Made by a program: the position numbers and the translations under genes
Assembly (NCBI GenBank): GCA_014208095.1
Contig: JACHMT010000005.1
Coordinates: 1,488,001-1,552,000, forward strand
From: Actinospineispora eucalypti
GTDB taxonomy: Bacteria; Actinomycetota; Actinomycetes; Mycobacteriales; Pseudonocardiaceae
Direction: 5' to 3'
DNA: 64,000 nucleotides
Part shown: positions 7,796 through 16,182 of the stretch, piece after piece
How positions within the stretch are numbered: position 1 is the stretch's first letter
Layout of the letters: every line of letters starts with the position of its first letter
The notes under the pieces: generated by a model
What the model was told of the DNA's origin: nothing
The model's input: only the letters and a program-made list of their open reading frames with translations
Databases searched by the model: none

Positions 7796-9126
7796 GCAAG
7801 GACCTGCTGCGGTTCGCCACCGCCGGCAGCGTGGACGACGGCAAGTCCACGCTGGTCGGCCGGCTGCTGTACGACACCAAGTCGGTGCTGGCCGACCAGA
7901 TCGAGGCGGTGCAGCGCGCCTCGGTGGACCGGGGCCTGGACACCCCGGACCTGTCGCTGCTGGTGGACGGGCTGCGCGCGGAACGCGAGCAGGGCATCAC
8001 CATCGACGTGGCCTACCGCTACTTCGGCACGCCCCGCCGCGAGTTCGTGCTGGCGGACACCCCGGGACACGTGCAGTACACCCGCAACACGGTGACCGGG
8101 GCGTCCACCGCCGAGCTGGCGGTGCTGCTGGTGGACGCCCGGCACGGGGTGGTCGAGCAGACCCGCCGGCACGCGGCGGTGCTCGCCCTGCTGCGGGTGC
8201 CGCGCCTGGTGCTGGCGGTCAACAAGATCGACCTGGTCGACTACGACGAGGCGGTGTACACCGCGATCGCCAAGGACTTCACCGGGCTGACCACCGCGCT
8301 GGGCTACCCGTCCAGCCGGGTGATCACCATCCCGGTATCCGCGCTGGTCGGCGACAACGTGGTGGAGAACTCGGCGAACACCCCCTGGTACACCGGCCCG
8401 ACGCTGCTCGAGCACCTGGAGAACGTCCCGGTGACCAGCCCGGACGCCGACGCGCCGCTGCGCATCCCGGTGCAGTACGTGATCCGCCCCCGCACCGCTT
8501 CACATCCGGACTATCGGGGTTACGCCGGCCAGGTGGCCGCCGGCACGGTGCGCCCGGGTCAGGAGGTGCTGGTGCTGCCGGAGGGCCTGCGCAGCACGGT
8601 GGAGGCGGTGGACACCGCCGACGGCGAGCTGCCCGAGGCCGGCACCGGGCGCAGCGTCACCGTCCGGCTGGCCGACGACCTGGACGTGGCCCGCGGCTCG
8701 ATGATCGTGGACGCCGCCGCACCCCCGACGGTGACCGAGGAGCTGGAGACCACGGTCTGCTGGCTGGCCGAGAAGCCGCTGCGCCCCGGCGCGCGGCTGC
8801 TGCTCAAACACGGCACCCGGGTCACCCAGGCGATCGTCGGCGCGCTGCACGACCGGCTGGACACCGACACCCTGACCTACTCCGAGCCGGACAAGCTGGA
8901 GATCAACGACATCGGCCGGGTGAGCATCCGCACCGCCGACCCGCTGCCGGCCGACGACTACGCGGACAGCCGGGCCACCGGCTCCTTCCTGCTGATCGAC
9001 CCGCCGACCGGCAACACGCTGGCCGCCGGGCTGGTCGGCCGCCCACTTGCGCTCTCACACCAGTGCGCGTCATGTGCGCCAGCGACGCCGGGACCGCGCG
9101 CCTCGGCTCGATCGGCAAGCCCCTAA
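7792..9126 (+). CDS. cysN: sulfate adenylyltransferase large subunit CysN (GTPase)
   Basis: A 444-residue EF-Tu-like GTPase that drives APS synthesis by CysD. It has P-loop GSVDDGKS at 12-19, switch residues in REQGITIDVAYRYF, G3 DTPGH, G4 NKID and two beta-barrel domains. The open frame extends upstream to 7318 inside cysD, but the ATG at 7792 is chosen because homologous sequence begins there and it overlaps the mini-ORF stop. There is no fused APS kinase domain, fitting the direct APS route implied by CysH. The last 30 residues after LAAGLVGRP are Ser/Ala/Pro-rich and not typical; the tail may have been altered by rearrangement with the following lipoprotein fragment. Confidence 0.95.
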   Translation: MSKDLLRFATAGSVDDGKSTLVGRLLYDTKSVLADQIEAVQRASVDRGLDTPDLSLLVDGLRAEREQGITIDVAYRYFGTPRREFVLADTPGHVQYTRNTVTGASTAELAVLLVDARHGVVEQTRRHAAVLALLRVPRLVLAVNKIDLVDYDEAVYTAIAKDFTGLTTALGYPSSRVITIPVSALVGDNVVENSANTPWYTGPTLLEHLENVPVTSPDADAPLRIPVQYVIRPRTASHPDYRGYAGQVAAGTVRPGQEVLVLPEGLRSTVEAVDTADGELPEAGTGRSVTVRLADDLDVARGSMIVDAAAPPTVTEELETTVCWLAEKPLRPGARLLLKHGTRVTQAIVGALHDRLDTDTLTYSEPDKLEINDIGRVSIRTADPLPADDYADSRATGSFLLIDPPTGNTLAAGLVGRPLALSHQCASCAPATPGPRASARSASP

Positions 9127-9240
9127 TGGTCTGTCCGTTCGGCGCCCTGGCAACGGTCCTCGTTGCGGCATCGGTCACTGCGTGTGGTCGAGCCGGTAAG
9201 GATGCGCCTGGTCCGTTCGCCCTGGCCAGCAGGGGCCGGC
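9126..9240 (+). pseudogene. lipoprotein N-terminus remnant after cysN
   Basis: The ATG at 9126 overlaps the cysN stop as TAATG and encodes a lipoprotein signal: hydrophobic core GALATVLVAASVTAC with the Cys of the lipobox, then GRAGKDAPG. After about 30 residues the frame turns Arg-rich and no longer looks coding. In actinomycete sulfur operons a transporter solute-binding lipoprotein often follows cysN, so this is probably the beginning of such a gene whose body was deleted before the terpene genes. The last step is inference. Confidence 0.4.
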
Positions 9241-9268
9241 GCCGGCGGGTTCGTGGCGAGGCTAGTTC

Positions 9269-9613
9269 GTGGTCACCAGCTATGTCCCGCCGCCGATCGG
9301 GCAGCGGAAGCGCGATTTCGCCGATCAGGCGGGCAAACCGACGTTGTTGTCCCCGCGTGCGTTATCGAGATCCGGGCCGGTCGACGTCCGAGCGGAGGAG
9401 CTGGGGGAGGACACGCCTTTCTTGGGCGGAGTGTTCCCCGATGCGGTGGTGGTCGTGAGCACCGGCGGCCTGAGCCAGCACCTCGAGACGGTCGGCGTCT
9501 TGTTCCTCAGCCTGCGGCAGGTTGTGTGCTTGGCTGCCGGGAGACCGATCGAGGCCTACGGGTTGGCCTTTGGCCGACACGTGGGGTGGTGTGCCGAGGT
9601 GGCGCCGAGATGA
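9269..9613 (+). CDS. possible small protein overlapping the terpene cyclase start
   Basis: A 114-codon frame opening with GTG right after an in-frame TAG. It has good high-GC codon usage in its second half and a hydrophobic Val-rich stretch (PDAVVVVSTGG). Its TGA overlaps the first ATG of the terpene cyclase (ATGA), as expected for a coupled upstream gene. I recognise no domain. It may be the tail of a gene otherwise lost with the lipoprotein remnant. Confidence 0.3.
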   Translation: MVTSYVPPPIGQRKRDFADQAGKPTLLSPRALSRSGPVDVRAEELGEDTPFLGGVFPDAVVVVSTGGLSQHLETVGVLFLSLRQVVCLAAGRPIEAYGLAFGRHVGWCAEVAPR

Positions 9614-10683
9614 TGATCGATTGGGATGCGCCCGTTGTGCAGCCGTTCTGGTGTCCGATCGAAGCGGCGATGCACCCTGATGCCGAGCAAGCGGAGCGCC
9701 ACGCGATCGCTTGGGTAGACCAGGCTGGGTTCTGCGCAATGGGGAATGAACGAGCGTTGATGATCGCGACCGGCAGTGCGGATTTTTACGGTCGGTTCGC
9801 CCCGCGAGCAGATCTGGAGCCGTTGGTCGCGGCAATCTGCTGGGTGTACTGGGGGTTCGCGTTCGACGATGCGGTATGCGACGAGGGGCCTGTCAGCGTG
9901 CGGCCGGCTGAATTCTGCGCGCGTGCCGCCGGCGTCCAGCGGGCGCTCGAGACTCCGGGGAAACGGTGCTTCCGGGACAGGTACGCGGCGGCGATGAATG
10001 ATCTGGGCCAGATGTTCCGGGCGCTTGCTTCGCCGGTCGCGGTGCGGCGGTTCGTCCAGGCGCATCGGGCTTGGTTGTGGGGGGTGCACTGGCAGATCAG
10101 CAACCGTGCGCTGGGGCTGATGCCGAGTTTGGATGACTACCTGACCATGCGTCTGCACTCGGCGGGCGGCGAGCCGACCTTCGCCCTGTTGGAGATCGCC
10201 AACGCCATCGAGGTGCCTGCCAGGGAGATGTACTCGCCTCGGGTGCTCGCGCTGACTGAGATGGCGATCCTGGTCGCGGCTTTGGACAACGACCGGCATT
10301 CCTTCGCCAGGGAAAGGCAACGCAATCAAACAGACCAGAACATCTTCACAGTGCTGTGCCACCAGGGCCTTCCGGCGGATCGCGCGGTCGCGGAAGCAGT
10401 CCGGCTACGGGACCGGGTGCTCTGTCGGTTCTTGCGGGTCCGTGACCGGATGGGGCCAGCGAGCACCGAGCTGCGGCATTACCTGGAGGACCTGGGCCAC
10501 GGAATCGTCGGCAACGCGATCTGGGGTCAGCGCGCGGCGCGCTACCGCAGCCTGGCCAAGGGCCACGGCGTACAGGGGCCGACAGGTGTCACACACGCGC
10601 TGATATGGACCGAAAGCCCGTTGGACTCGGCCGATGCGCCACCGATCGGCGTGCCCTCAATCGGTTGGTGGTGGGAAGTGTGA
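9610..10683 (+). CDS. class I terpene synthase (probably sesquiterpene cyclase)
   Basis: A 357-residue all-helical cyclase that ionises a prenyl diphosphate in the cytosol. The acidic metal motif is FDDAVCDE (D86, D87, D91/E92) and the second metal site is the NSE triad N227-D228-R-H-S231-F-A-R-E235. Upstream WCP and downstream WGQRAARY segments are typical of bacterial cyclases of pentalenene or isozizaene type. No class II DxDD domain is present, so the substrate is probably farnesyl or geranylgeranyl diphosphate; the product cannot be deduced. The frame is open much further upstream but that part is not cyclase-like, and the ATG at 9610 has a GAGGTGG ribosome site. Its stop is shared with the P450 start (GTGA), so the two form one biosynthetic unit. 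Confidence 0.92.
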   Translation: MMIDWDAPVVQPFWCPIEAAMHPDAEQAERHAIAWVDQAGFCAMGNERALMIATGSADFYGRFAPRADLEPLVAAICWVYWGFAFDDAVCDEGPVSVRPAEFCARAAGVQRALETPGKRCFRDRYAAAMNDLGQMFRALASPVAVRRFVQAHRAWLWGVHWQISNRALGLMPSLDDYLTMRLHSAGGEPTFALLEIANAIEVPAREMYSPRVLALTEMAILVAALDNDRHSFARERQRNQTDQNIFTVLCHQGLPADRAVAEAVRLRDRVLCRFLRVRDRMGPASTELRHYLEDLGHGIVGNAIWGQRAARYRSLAKGHGVQGPTGVTHALIWTESPLDSADAPPIGVPSIGWWWEV

Positions 10684-12056
10684 GCGCCGTCGCTCCGCGA
10701 GCACCCGGACACGTCCCGTTGCTGGGCCACGCGATCCAGCTCAGGCTCCGACCGCTGCAGTTCCTCGCGGAGCTCGCCGAGCATGGGACGGTTGTGGAGT
10801 TGCGGTTGGGAACCGCGCCGGCCTACTTGGTGGGCGATCCGAAGGTCGCCCACCAGGTGCTACTGGACGCTCGGACATTCGAGAAGGGTGGCCCGCTGTA
10901 CCGGGAGCTTGCCAGCTTACTTGGAGACAGCCTGGCAACCTCGACGCGCGAGCGACACCGCCGGCAGCGGCGCATGGTGCAGCCCTCGTTCCAGCATTCC
11001 CGCATGCCAGCCTATGCCTCGGTGATGACCGAGGAGATCGACCAGATGCTCGCCACCTTCGCGCCAGGCCGGGTGGTGGACTTCGCGCGGACGTGCCGGA
11101 CGTTGACGCTACGTGTTGTCGCCCGAGCGCTGTTCTCCAGCGGGTTGAGCGACGCCGCCATGGGGGCGGTGGAGCGGCACCTGCCTGAGTTTTCCCTCGG
11201 TGTCTATCGGCGGATGACACACCCCGTCAGCGTGATGAAACGGTTGTCTACGCCGTCCAGCCGCCGCTTTGTGCGGGCTACCGTCTGCTTGCGCGCTGCG
11301 ATCTCCCAGGTGATCGCGGAATGTTCATCAGGCGGCATGCCCTCTGACTGTGTCATGGCGGACATGCTTGCCTACCGAGACGAGTCGGGGCGTCCGCTGA
11401 GCGAGCGGGAGCTCGTCGATCACAGCGTGGTGCTGTTTCTGGCCGGTGCCGAGACTTCCGCTACGACCATCGCGTGGGCCTTTCACGCGCTGGCTGCGAA
11501 TCCGGAGGTAGAGCGGGCGCTGCACACTGAGGTGGACTCCGTGTTGAGCGACGGACGACCCGTCGAGCTTGCTGACCTGCCCCGACTGGACTACACCTGC
11601 CGGTACGTCACCGAGGTGCTGCGCCGCTACCCGGCGATCTGGGTGCTTACCCGTACCGCGATGGCCGAAACAATGCTGGGCGAGGTGACTGTTCCGGCCG
11701 GAAGCGGTGTCATCGTCAGTCCATACGCTCTACACCGGAACCCGCGCATGTTTCCCGACCCGACCCGGATCGATCCGGGCCGTTGGCTGCCCGAGCGAGC
11801 CCAGAACATCCCGAGGGGGGCTTGGCTGCCCTTCGGGGCGGGCAGCCGCAAATGTGTAGGCGAGGAGTTCGGCATGATCGAGACGGTGCTGACTGTGGCC
11901 GCCGTGGCGGCCCGGTGGCGTCTGCGCCCTCCCGCGCGTGGCGTACGGGTGAAAGAACTTCCGATGACCTCCCTCGCCACCGGCCCCATGCCCATGCGGC
12001 TCGAACCGCGAGGCGCGACAGGCCCGAGGAAGCCTCGCGGTGCTCCACCACAATGA
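10680..12056 (+). CDS. cytochrome P450, terpene-tailoring
   Basis: A 458-residue soluble P450. It has the I-helix oxygen-activating motif AGAETSATT near residue 255, ExxR in the K-helix (EVLRR), the PERF-type PDPTRIDPGRW segment and the heme-thiolate motif FGAGSRKCVG with Cys392. The N-terminal HVPLLGHAIQLRLRPLQF and QPSFQHSRMPAY segments resemble P450s that oxidise sesquiterpenes in actinomycete clusters. The GTG at 10680 overlaps the terpene cyclase TGA and is preferred over in-frame starts inside the cyclase. It presumably hydroxylates or multiply oxidises the cyclase product. No ferredoxin or reductase is encoded nearby, so electron partners must come from elsewhere. Confidence 0.92.
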   Translation: MSAVAPRAPGHVPLLGHAIQLRLRPLQFLAELAEHGTVVELRLGTAPAYLVGDPKVAHQVLLDARTFEKGGPLYRELASLLGDSLATSTRERHRRQRRMVQPSFQHSRMPAYASVMTEEIDQMLATFAPGRVVDFARTCRTLTLRVVARALFSSGLSDAAMGAVERHLPEFSLGVYRRMTHPVSVMKRLSTPSSRRFVRATVCLRAAISQVIAECSSGGMPSDCVMADMLAYRDESGRPLSERELVDHSVVLFLAGAETSATTIAWAFHALAANPEVERALHTEVDSVLSDGRPVELADLPRLDYTCRYVTEVLRRYPAIWVLTRTAMAETMLGEVTVPAGSGVIVSPYALHRNPRMFPDPTRIDPGRWLPERAQNIPRGAWLPFGAGSRKCVGEEFGMIETVLTVAAVAARWRLRPPARGVRVKELPMTSLATGPMPMRLEPRGATGPRKPRGAPPQ

Positions 12057-12665
12057 CGTGAGGTCAGCCGCCCGCCGTCATAATCGCTCCAAGATCCGCG
12101 CCGGACCCATGGGTTCGGCTCCCGGGAGCTACCCACCGTTCACGATGAGGATGACGGCACCATTCGTGAATCAATGCGGCCGGCCGAATTCTGTTCGACG
12201 TCCAAGTGGTGAACTATGGCACGTACCTGCTGGCGGAGGCCCAGGTCCAACCAGACCAAGATCAGGACTGCCGGGAATTTGACTGTGACAGCGCAGGCAA
12301 GGGATGTTGTCGCGCGGACCCGGGCAGGCCATTACGAACCGTTTGGTAAGTCACGAAAGCCGCACCTAGAGTTCACGAGATAGGACCGCACAGCGGAGGG
12401 GACTATCCGTAGTGGTGTATTGGCAGGTTGCCGTCAGGGCTGTCGTGTCGTAAGCCGGGTCATGCGTTTGATTCCGCGAGCGACGGTGAGCCGCTATCAG
12501 CATCCACATCGCGACGAGAAGGCGATGGTGGAAGCGGATGAACGAGGCTCGCTTCCGTGGAAGATTTGACCTTCGGCTGGCCGCCCGCTGACCACGCCGC
12601 CTCGTTGCGTTCGAAGGTCGCAGAGGTGCAGTGAAACTCGGCCAAGGGTAACGAGAGTAAGCATC
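12057..12665. other. intergenic region between P450 and response regulator
   Basis: About 600 bp without a convincing gene. Short frames exist on both strands but none has a motif or sustained coding bias. It should contain the promoter for the response regulator at 12666, which has a weak purine-rich stretch (AACGAGAGTAAG) just before its ATG. Confidence 0.3.
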
Positions 12666-13397
12666 ATGAGGACCAATTCGGTGATCCTGCCAGATGTTGG
12701 GAGAAACGGGCATTCGACGGGCGGGGCAGTCCGCGTCCTCGTTGTAGCCGAGGACGCGGACATGGTTGAGCTACTGACATCGGTACTGCGGTTCGCCGGA
12801 TACCAGGTGCGCATCGCTTCCTCTGGCGCCAACGCTCGCACTGCCACCGAAGAATGGGCGCCCGCTCTGATGGTTCAGGACGGCTTCACAGTGGCTCGGT
12901 ACTTGCACGGACGCAGGTGTACCGTCCCTGCGATCTTCTTGACCCCGGGCGACCAACTTCATGGCAAACTGCCTGGGCTGACCGTCGGCGGCGGGAGCTA
13001 TATCGCTAAACCATTCAGTCCAGACGAGCTCGTCGCCGGTGTCCGTGCTGTGCTGCGTCGTAGCGGCGCCGACACCGCGGGTCCAGATAGTGACGGCGTA
13101 CTACGTTTTGCAGACCTGGAGCTTCGAGAAGACACCTACGAGGTGAGCCGCGCCGGTGAAGCGATCCAACTCACGCTCACGGAGTTCAGACTGCTCCGCT
13201 ATCTGATGAACAACACAGAGCGGGTGCTCACTCGGGCTCAAATCCTGGATCATGTCTGGCCTTATGACCACACAGGAGACGAGCGAATCGTAGCGAGCTA
13301 CGTCTTCAGGCTGCGGCAGAAAGTAGATCGGGTGGGTCTCCCGCTGATCCATACCTTGCGTCGTGTCGGCTACATCCTGCGGTTACCGCGCGAATGA
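12666..13397 (+). CDS. OmpR/PhoB-type response regulator with degenerate receiver
   Basis: A 243-residue protein with a receiver-like N-terminus (about 23-135) and a winged-helix DNA-binding C-terminus (about 143-240: LTLTEFRLLRYLMNN, RAQILDHVW, VASYVFRLRQKVD, HTLRRVGYIL). In the receiver the acidic pair is replaced by VAED. The segment that normally reads LLDVMxPxxDGF is collapsed to LMVQDGF, removing the phosphoacceptor Asp and its loop, while the TARD-like TPG and the KPF lysine region remain. It therefore cannot be phosphorylated in the usual way. No histidine kinase is adjacent. It may be a constitutive or ligand-responsive regulator; the terpene operon upstream on the same strand is a plausible but unproven target. 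Confidence 0.85.
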   Translation: MRTNSVILPDVGRNGHSTGGAVRVLVVAEDADMVELLTSVLRFAGYQVRIASSGANARTATEEWAPALMVQDGFTVARYLHGRRCTVPAIFLTPGDQLHGKLPGLTVGGGSYIAKPFSPDELVAGVRAVLRRSGADTAGPDSDGVLRFADLELREDTYEVSRAGEAIQLTLTEFRLLRYLMNNTERVLTRAQILDHVWPYDHTGDERIVASYVFRLRQKVDRVGLPLIHTLRRVGYILRLPRE

Positions 13398-13408
13398 CGG
13401 ACCGACTC

Positions 13409-13425
13409 CGCTACGTCCGGTAGCG
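13409..13425 (+). terminator. hairpin after the response regulator
   Basis: CGCTAC and GTAGCG form a 6-bp stem with a 5-nt loop, starting 11 nt after the stop codon of the response regulator. There is no T-tract, which is usual for actinomycete terminators. Assignment rests on position and symmetry. Confidence 0.4.
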
Positions 13426-14059
13426 CGGTGCCCGAACGCCTGACCCGTACCGTGCCGGCTCGGCGTCGAGAGCGCCGGAATGGACTCGGTCGTGATCAGC
13501 CTCCCCGGCGCTAGTCCTCGAGAGGACGGTGTGGCAGCCGCACGTGCCGATAGTGAGACCGAGATCGTGGCCCCTTCGGTCCGTCCGTCGTGTTGCTTGG
13601 GACGCACTCACTCGCGTAACACCGCTGGCGAGGTCAACCTGGGCAACGAGAAGCGGTGTCAGCGGGCGAGGATCTCGACAATCCCAGTACTGCGGGCCGC
13701 TCGCCGGTTGAACCACTCTGACAACGTCCGGCCTCACGGGTGCGGCAGTGCCTGTTGTCGAAGTTCTTCTCTGGCCAGTCAGCGGTGAGACCCGCTGAAG
13801 TGGTCGCGACGAGGCCACGTTGGTTGCGCTCATTGCGTGACCAAGCGCCCACGCTCAAGGCAAGAGACACCTGGTTCTGGTCACACATCACGCCACATAT
13901 CGTCTGGTGCGAGCTGCCTGCCGATCCCGCGTGCGCTGCCGGCCTACGTAGGCTGTGGGCGCGGTTTCCAGTCGGCGGCGCCAGCCTGCATGACCGTCGC
14001 GGCGAGGACGAACGCGTCGAACACGAACGCGACGGCGCCGACGGTGCACGGGCTGTCTG
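13426..14059. other. no identifiable gene
   Basis: Open frames exist on both strands but change frame often and show no recognisable domain. The stretch probably belongs to rearranged DNA left by the IS481 remnant that follows. Confidence 0.3.
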
Positions 14060-14605
14060 GATATAGGAGGCCACGACGTTCGTCACGCCATCTGGTGGCC
14101 GGGTGGCGGGCGGCAGCCCTCCTGCGGCGCTGGGGGGTCGGTGGTAGTTGTAGTGGATGTTCCACACGCCAAGGGCAGCCTGGCGCTGGTCTTCGGACAG
14201 CCAGGTCCGGGCGTAGGGGAACTCCTCGGGGAGGATCCGCTTGTAACGTTCTACTTTCCCGTTGTGGCGTGGGGTGTAGGAAGTGATTCGCTGGTGGCGT
14301 GACCCGAGCAGGGCTTGGGCGAACGCCGTCGCCCGATTGCAGGCCCCGTTGTCGGTGACGATCCGCTCGATGCGGCTGATGCCGTGGGCTGCGAACCCGG
14401 CACGGCCTCGCTGCGTCGGCTTTCGGGACCGAGGACCGGTCCAGGAGGCCTAGTTTGCCATTGCGGCGGTAACAGTTGACCCACTTGCTGGCGCCGGAGC
14501 GTGAGAATGCCGGCTCGGCAGCGACGTGGGCGATCGGACGGGTCTGACACCGCTGCACCAGCCGGAGTCGACCTTGGGCTGACAGTGGAGCGTTGGCGTG
14601 CACGA
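14060..14605 (-). mobile_element. IS481-family transposase remnant
   Basis: Reading right to left, the first part encodes the N-terminal helix-turn-helix of an IS481 transposase (HANAPLSAQGRLRLV, then GLLDRSSVP). It runs out of frame into the catalytic C-terminus (RIERIVTDNGACNRA, TPRHNGKVERYKRILPEEF, NIHYNYHRPPS). The first Asp of the DDE triad and about 130 residues between are deleted. Terminal repeats are not recognisable. The element is dead and abuts the end of the SnoaL-like gene. Confidence 0.75.
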
Positions 14606-14613
14606 CGGCGAGC

Positions 14614-14988
14614 TCAGCTGACGCCCATGAACATGTAGACCGTCTGCACGCGTCCATCGGGGCTGCGGAACACGACGTCGACGCCTCGACCGACGACGTC
14701 GCCAGACGGCGCGAGCATCGACCAGCGCAGCAGTAGGGAGTCGTCAGACTCGATGTGCTGGTCGTAGGTGAAGGTGAGTCCCTTGCCGGCGATCAGGTCG
14801 TCGTGAACTCGGCTGACGTGGGCGTTGATATCACCAACTCCCTCGATGGTGATGCCCAGCGACGAGACCGCGAGGCGGCCATCGGGTACCCACACCCGCT
14901 CAATGTTGCGCCGGCGCTGCTCGGGGTCGGGCTCGGTCCAGGTCGTCAGGTAGTCGTTCTGGAAGGCGGTGAGTACATCGGTGTTCAT
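14614..14988 (-). CDS. SnoaL-like (NTF2-fold) small protein
   Basis: A 124-residue protein starting at the ATG at 14988 with a GAGGAG ribosome site; a longer open frame upstream is an artefact. The order of segments (FQNDYLTTWTEPDPEQRRRNIERVWVPDG, then RVHDDLIAGKGLTF, then VVFRSPDGRVQTVYMFMG) is that of the SnoaL-like cone fold, which covers polyketide cyclases, isomerases and ligand-binding proteins. Exact chemistry is unknown. It is the last gene of a TetR-SDR-SnoaL operon. A truncated paralogue lies at 4842-5000 behind a truncated SDR. Confidence 0.75.
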   Translation of the reverse strand: MNTDVLTAFQNDYLTTWTEPDPEQRRRNIERVWVPDGRLAVSSLGITIEGVGDINAHVSRVHDDLIAGKGLTFTYDQHIESDDSLLLRWSMLAPSGDVVGRGVDVVFRSPDGRVQTVYMFMGVS

Positions 14989-15029
14989 CTGGGTGCTCCT
15001 CGTCAGGGGTCGTGCGGGTGTGCTGGTCG

Positions 15030-16114
15030 TTAGGTTGTCTTGACGGTTCCGCCGTCGATGACGAGATCTGCGCCGAGAACGCCGGCGGCGAGGGGTGACG
15101 CGAGGAAGGCGGTGAGGGTCGCGACTTCCTCGGGCTCTGCGATGCGACCCGAGGTGACGCCGAATGTCACGGGGAGCGCGGCAAGGAATCTCAATGATCG
15201 TGTCAAGCCGCCGCGGTAGTGGGTTGTGGCGCGGTCGGTGTGAAGGTTCGGCCGTCGCGCAGCAGCGCCCACAGCACGTCGACCAGGCGGCGCGCCAGCG
15301 CCAGCAGGGCCTGGGTATGGATGAGCCGTTCGCCGCGCTTGCGGTCGTAAAACGCACGCGAGGGTCCGCCGGCGCGGATGCTGGACAGCGCGGCGATGTA
15401 GAACACTCGACGCAGCCTGCGGTTGTAGCGCTTGGGGCGGCGCAGGTTCCCGGTGACGCAGCCGGAGTCCTGGGCTTTCAAGCCACGAGTGCGGCAAGTA
15501 CCTCATCAGCCACACCCCGAAGCCGCCGGGGTCGCGCCAAAGGCCAGTGCCGACCGGTCCGGGTGAGACCGTGTTCACCCGTACGCCCTGGGGTCGAACT
15601 CCTCGCTCAGACGCTTGCCGAACGCCTTGAGTGCGGCCTTCGCCTCGCTGTAGCCCACAGGGCCTGTCGAGGGGACTCGGGCGCTGATCGAGGAGACGTT
15701 GATGAGCGCCCCGCGTCGAGCGATCAGACTCGGGAGTGCCGCGCGGGATGCCCGCACGGCACTGAACAGGTTGAGATCGAGTAGGTCGTGCCACTGGTCA
15801 TCGCCCGCGTCAAGGAACCCTCCCAGTTTCAGCTTGTCCACGTCGCCTGCGCCCACGTTGTTGACCAAGATGTCGATGCCCCCGGTCTCGGCGATGGCCG
15901 TGTCGATCACGGTCTGTGCGCCATCGGGTGTGGACAGGTCGGCGGCGACGCTCATGGGTGCCACTTCCTTCAGGGCGGGCGTGATGGCGCGTGCCGCGCC
16001 GATCACCCGGAGGCCTCCTGCTGCGAGCGCGCGGGCGGTCGCTAGCCCGATGCCGCGGCTTGCGCCGGTGACGATCGCGGTCTTGCCTGTGAGTGCCAGG
16101 TCCATTCCACACAC
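15030..16114 (-). pseudogene. SDR-family oxidoreductase, frameshifted and interrupted
   Basis: The 5' part (16114 to about 15580) encodes an intact SDR N-terminus with TGASRGIG cofactor motif, NNVGAG, the catalytic Ser region and the YSEAK active site. At about 15590 one base is missing, so EEF-D-P shifts frame; the adjacent frame continues with QGVRVNTVSPGPVGTG. After GGFG the gene is broken by an IS110 fragment (about 15190-15510) and resumes with FGVTSGRIAEPEEV to the stop at 15030. Roughly 13 residues at the junction relative to the copy at 4144-4781 are lost. The two SDR copies are very similar (most residues identical), pointing to paralogous cassettes. Confidence 0.85.
15190..15510 (-). 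mobile_element. IS110-family transposase C-terminal fragment
   Basis: The minus frame at 15203-15481 encodes the end of an IS110 (Transposase_20) protein: NLRRPKRYNRRLRRVFYIAA, then the FYDRKRGERLIHTQALLALARR segment and VLWALLRDGRTF. The DEDD catalytic N-terminus is absent. The fragment sits in the SDR gene. Short sequence after the stop (ending in ATTGAGATTCC) looks like an IS110-type end. IS110 elements typically lack inverted repeats, so exact limits are uncertain. Confidence 0.75.
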
Positions 16115-16182
16115 CCTTCTTGAACGGCGGGTCTAAAACATGCGCCTGAAGATGCCCGGTTGGAACCGCTGGGAGGGCAGCC

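Noticed and set aside
5682..12346. Shared 14-mer ACGAACCGTTTGGT at 5682 and 12333
   Set aside because: Chance 14-mer matches are expected in 64 kb, the flanks differ, and neither copy has a clear regulatory context.
13411..14167. Minus-strand ORFs of 140-177 codons downstream of the response regulator
   Set aside because: Only the part right of 14060 has IS481 homology. The rest has no domain and weak codon bias.
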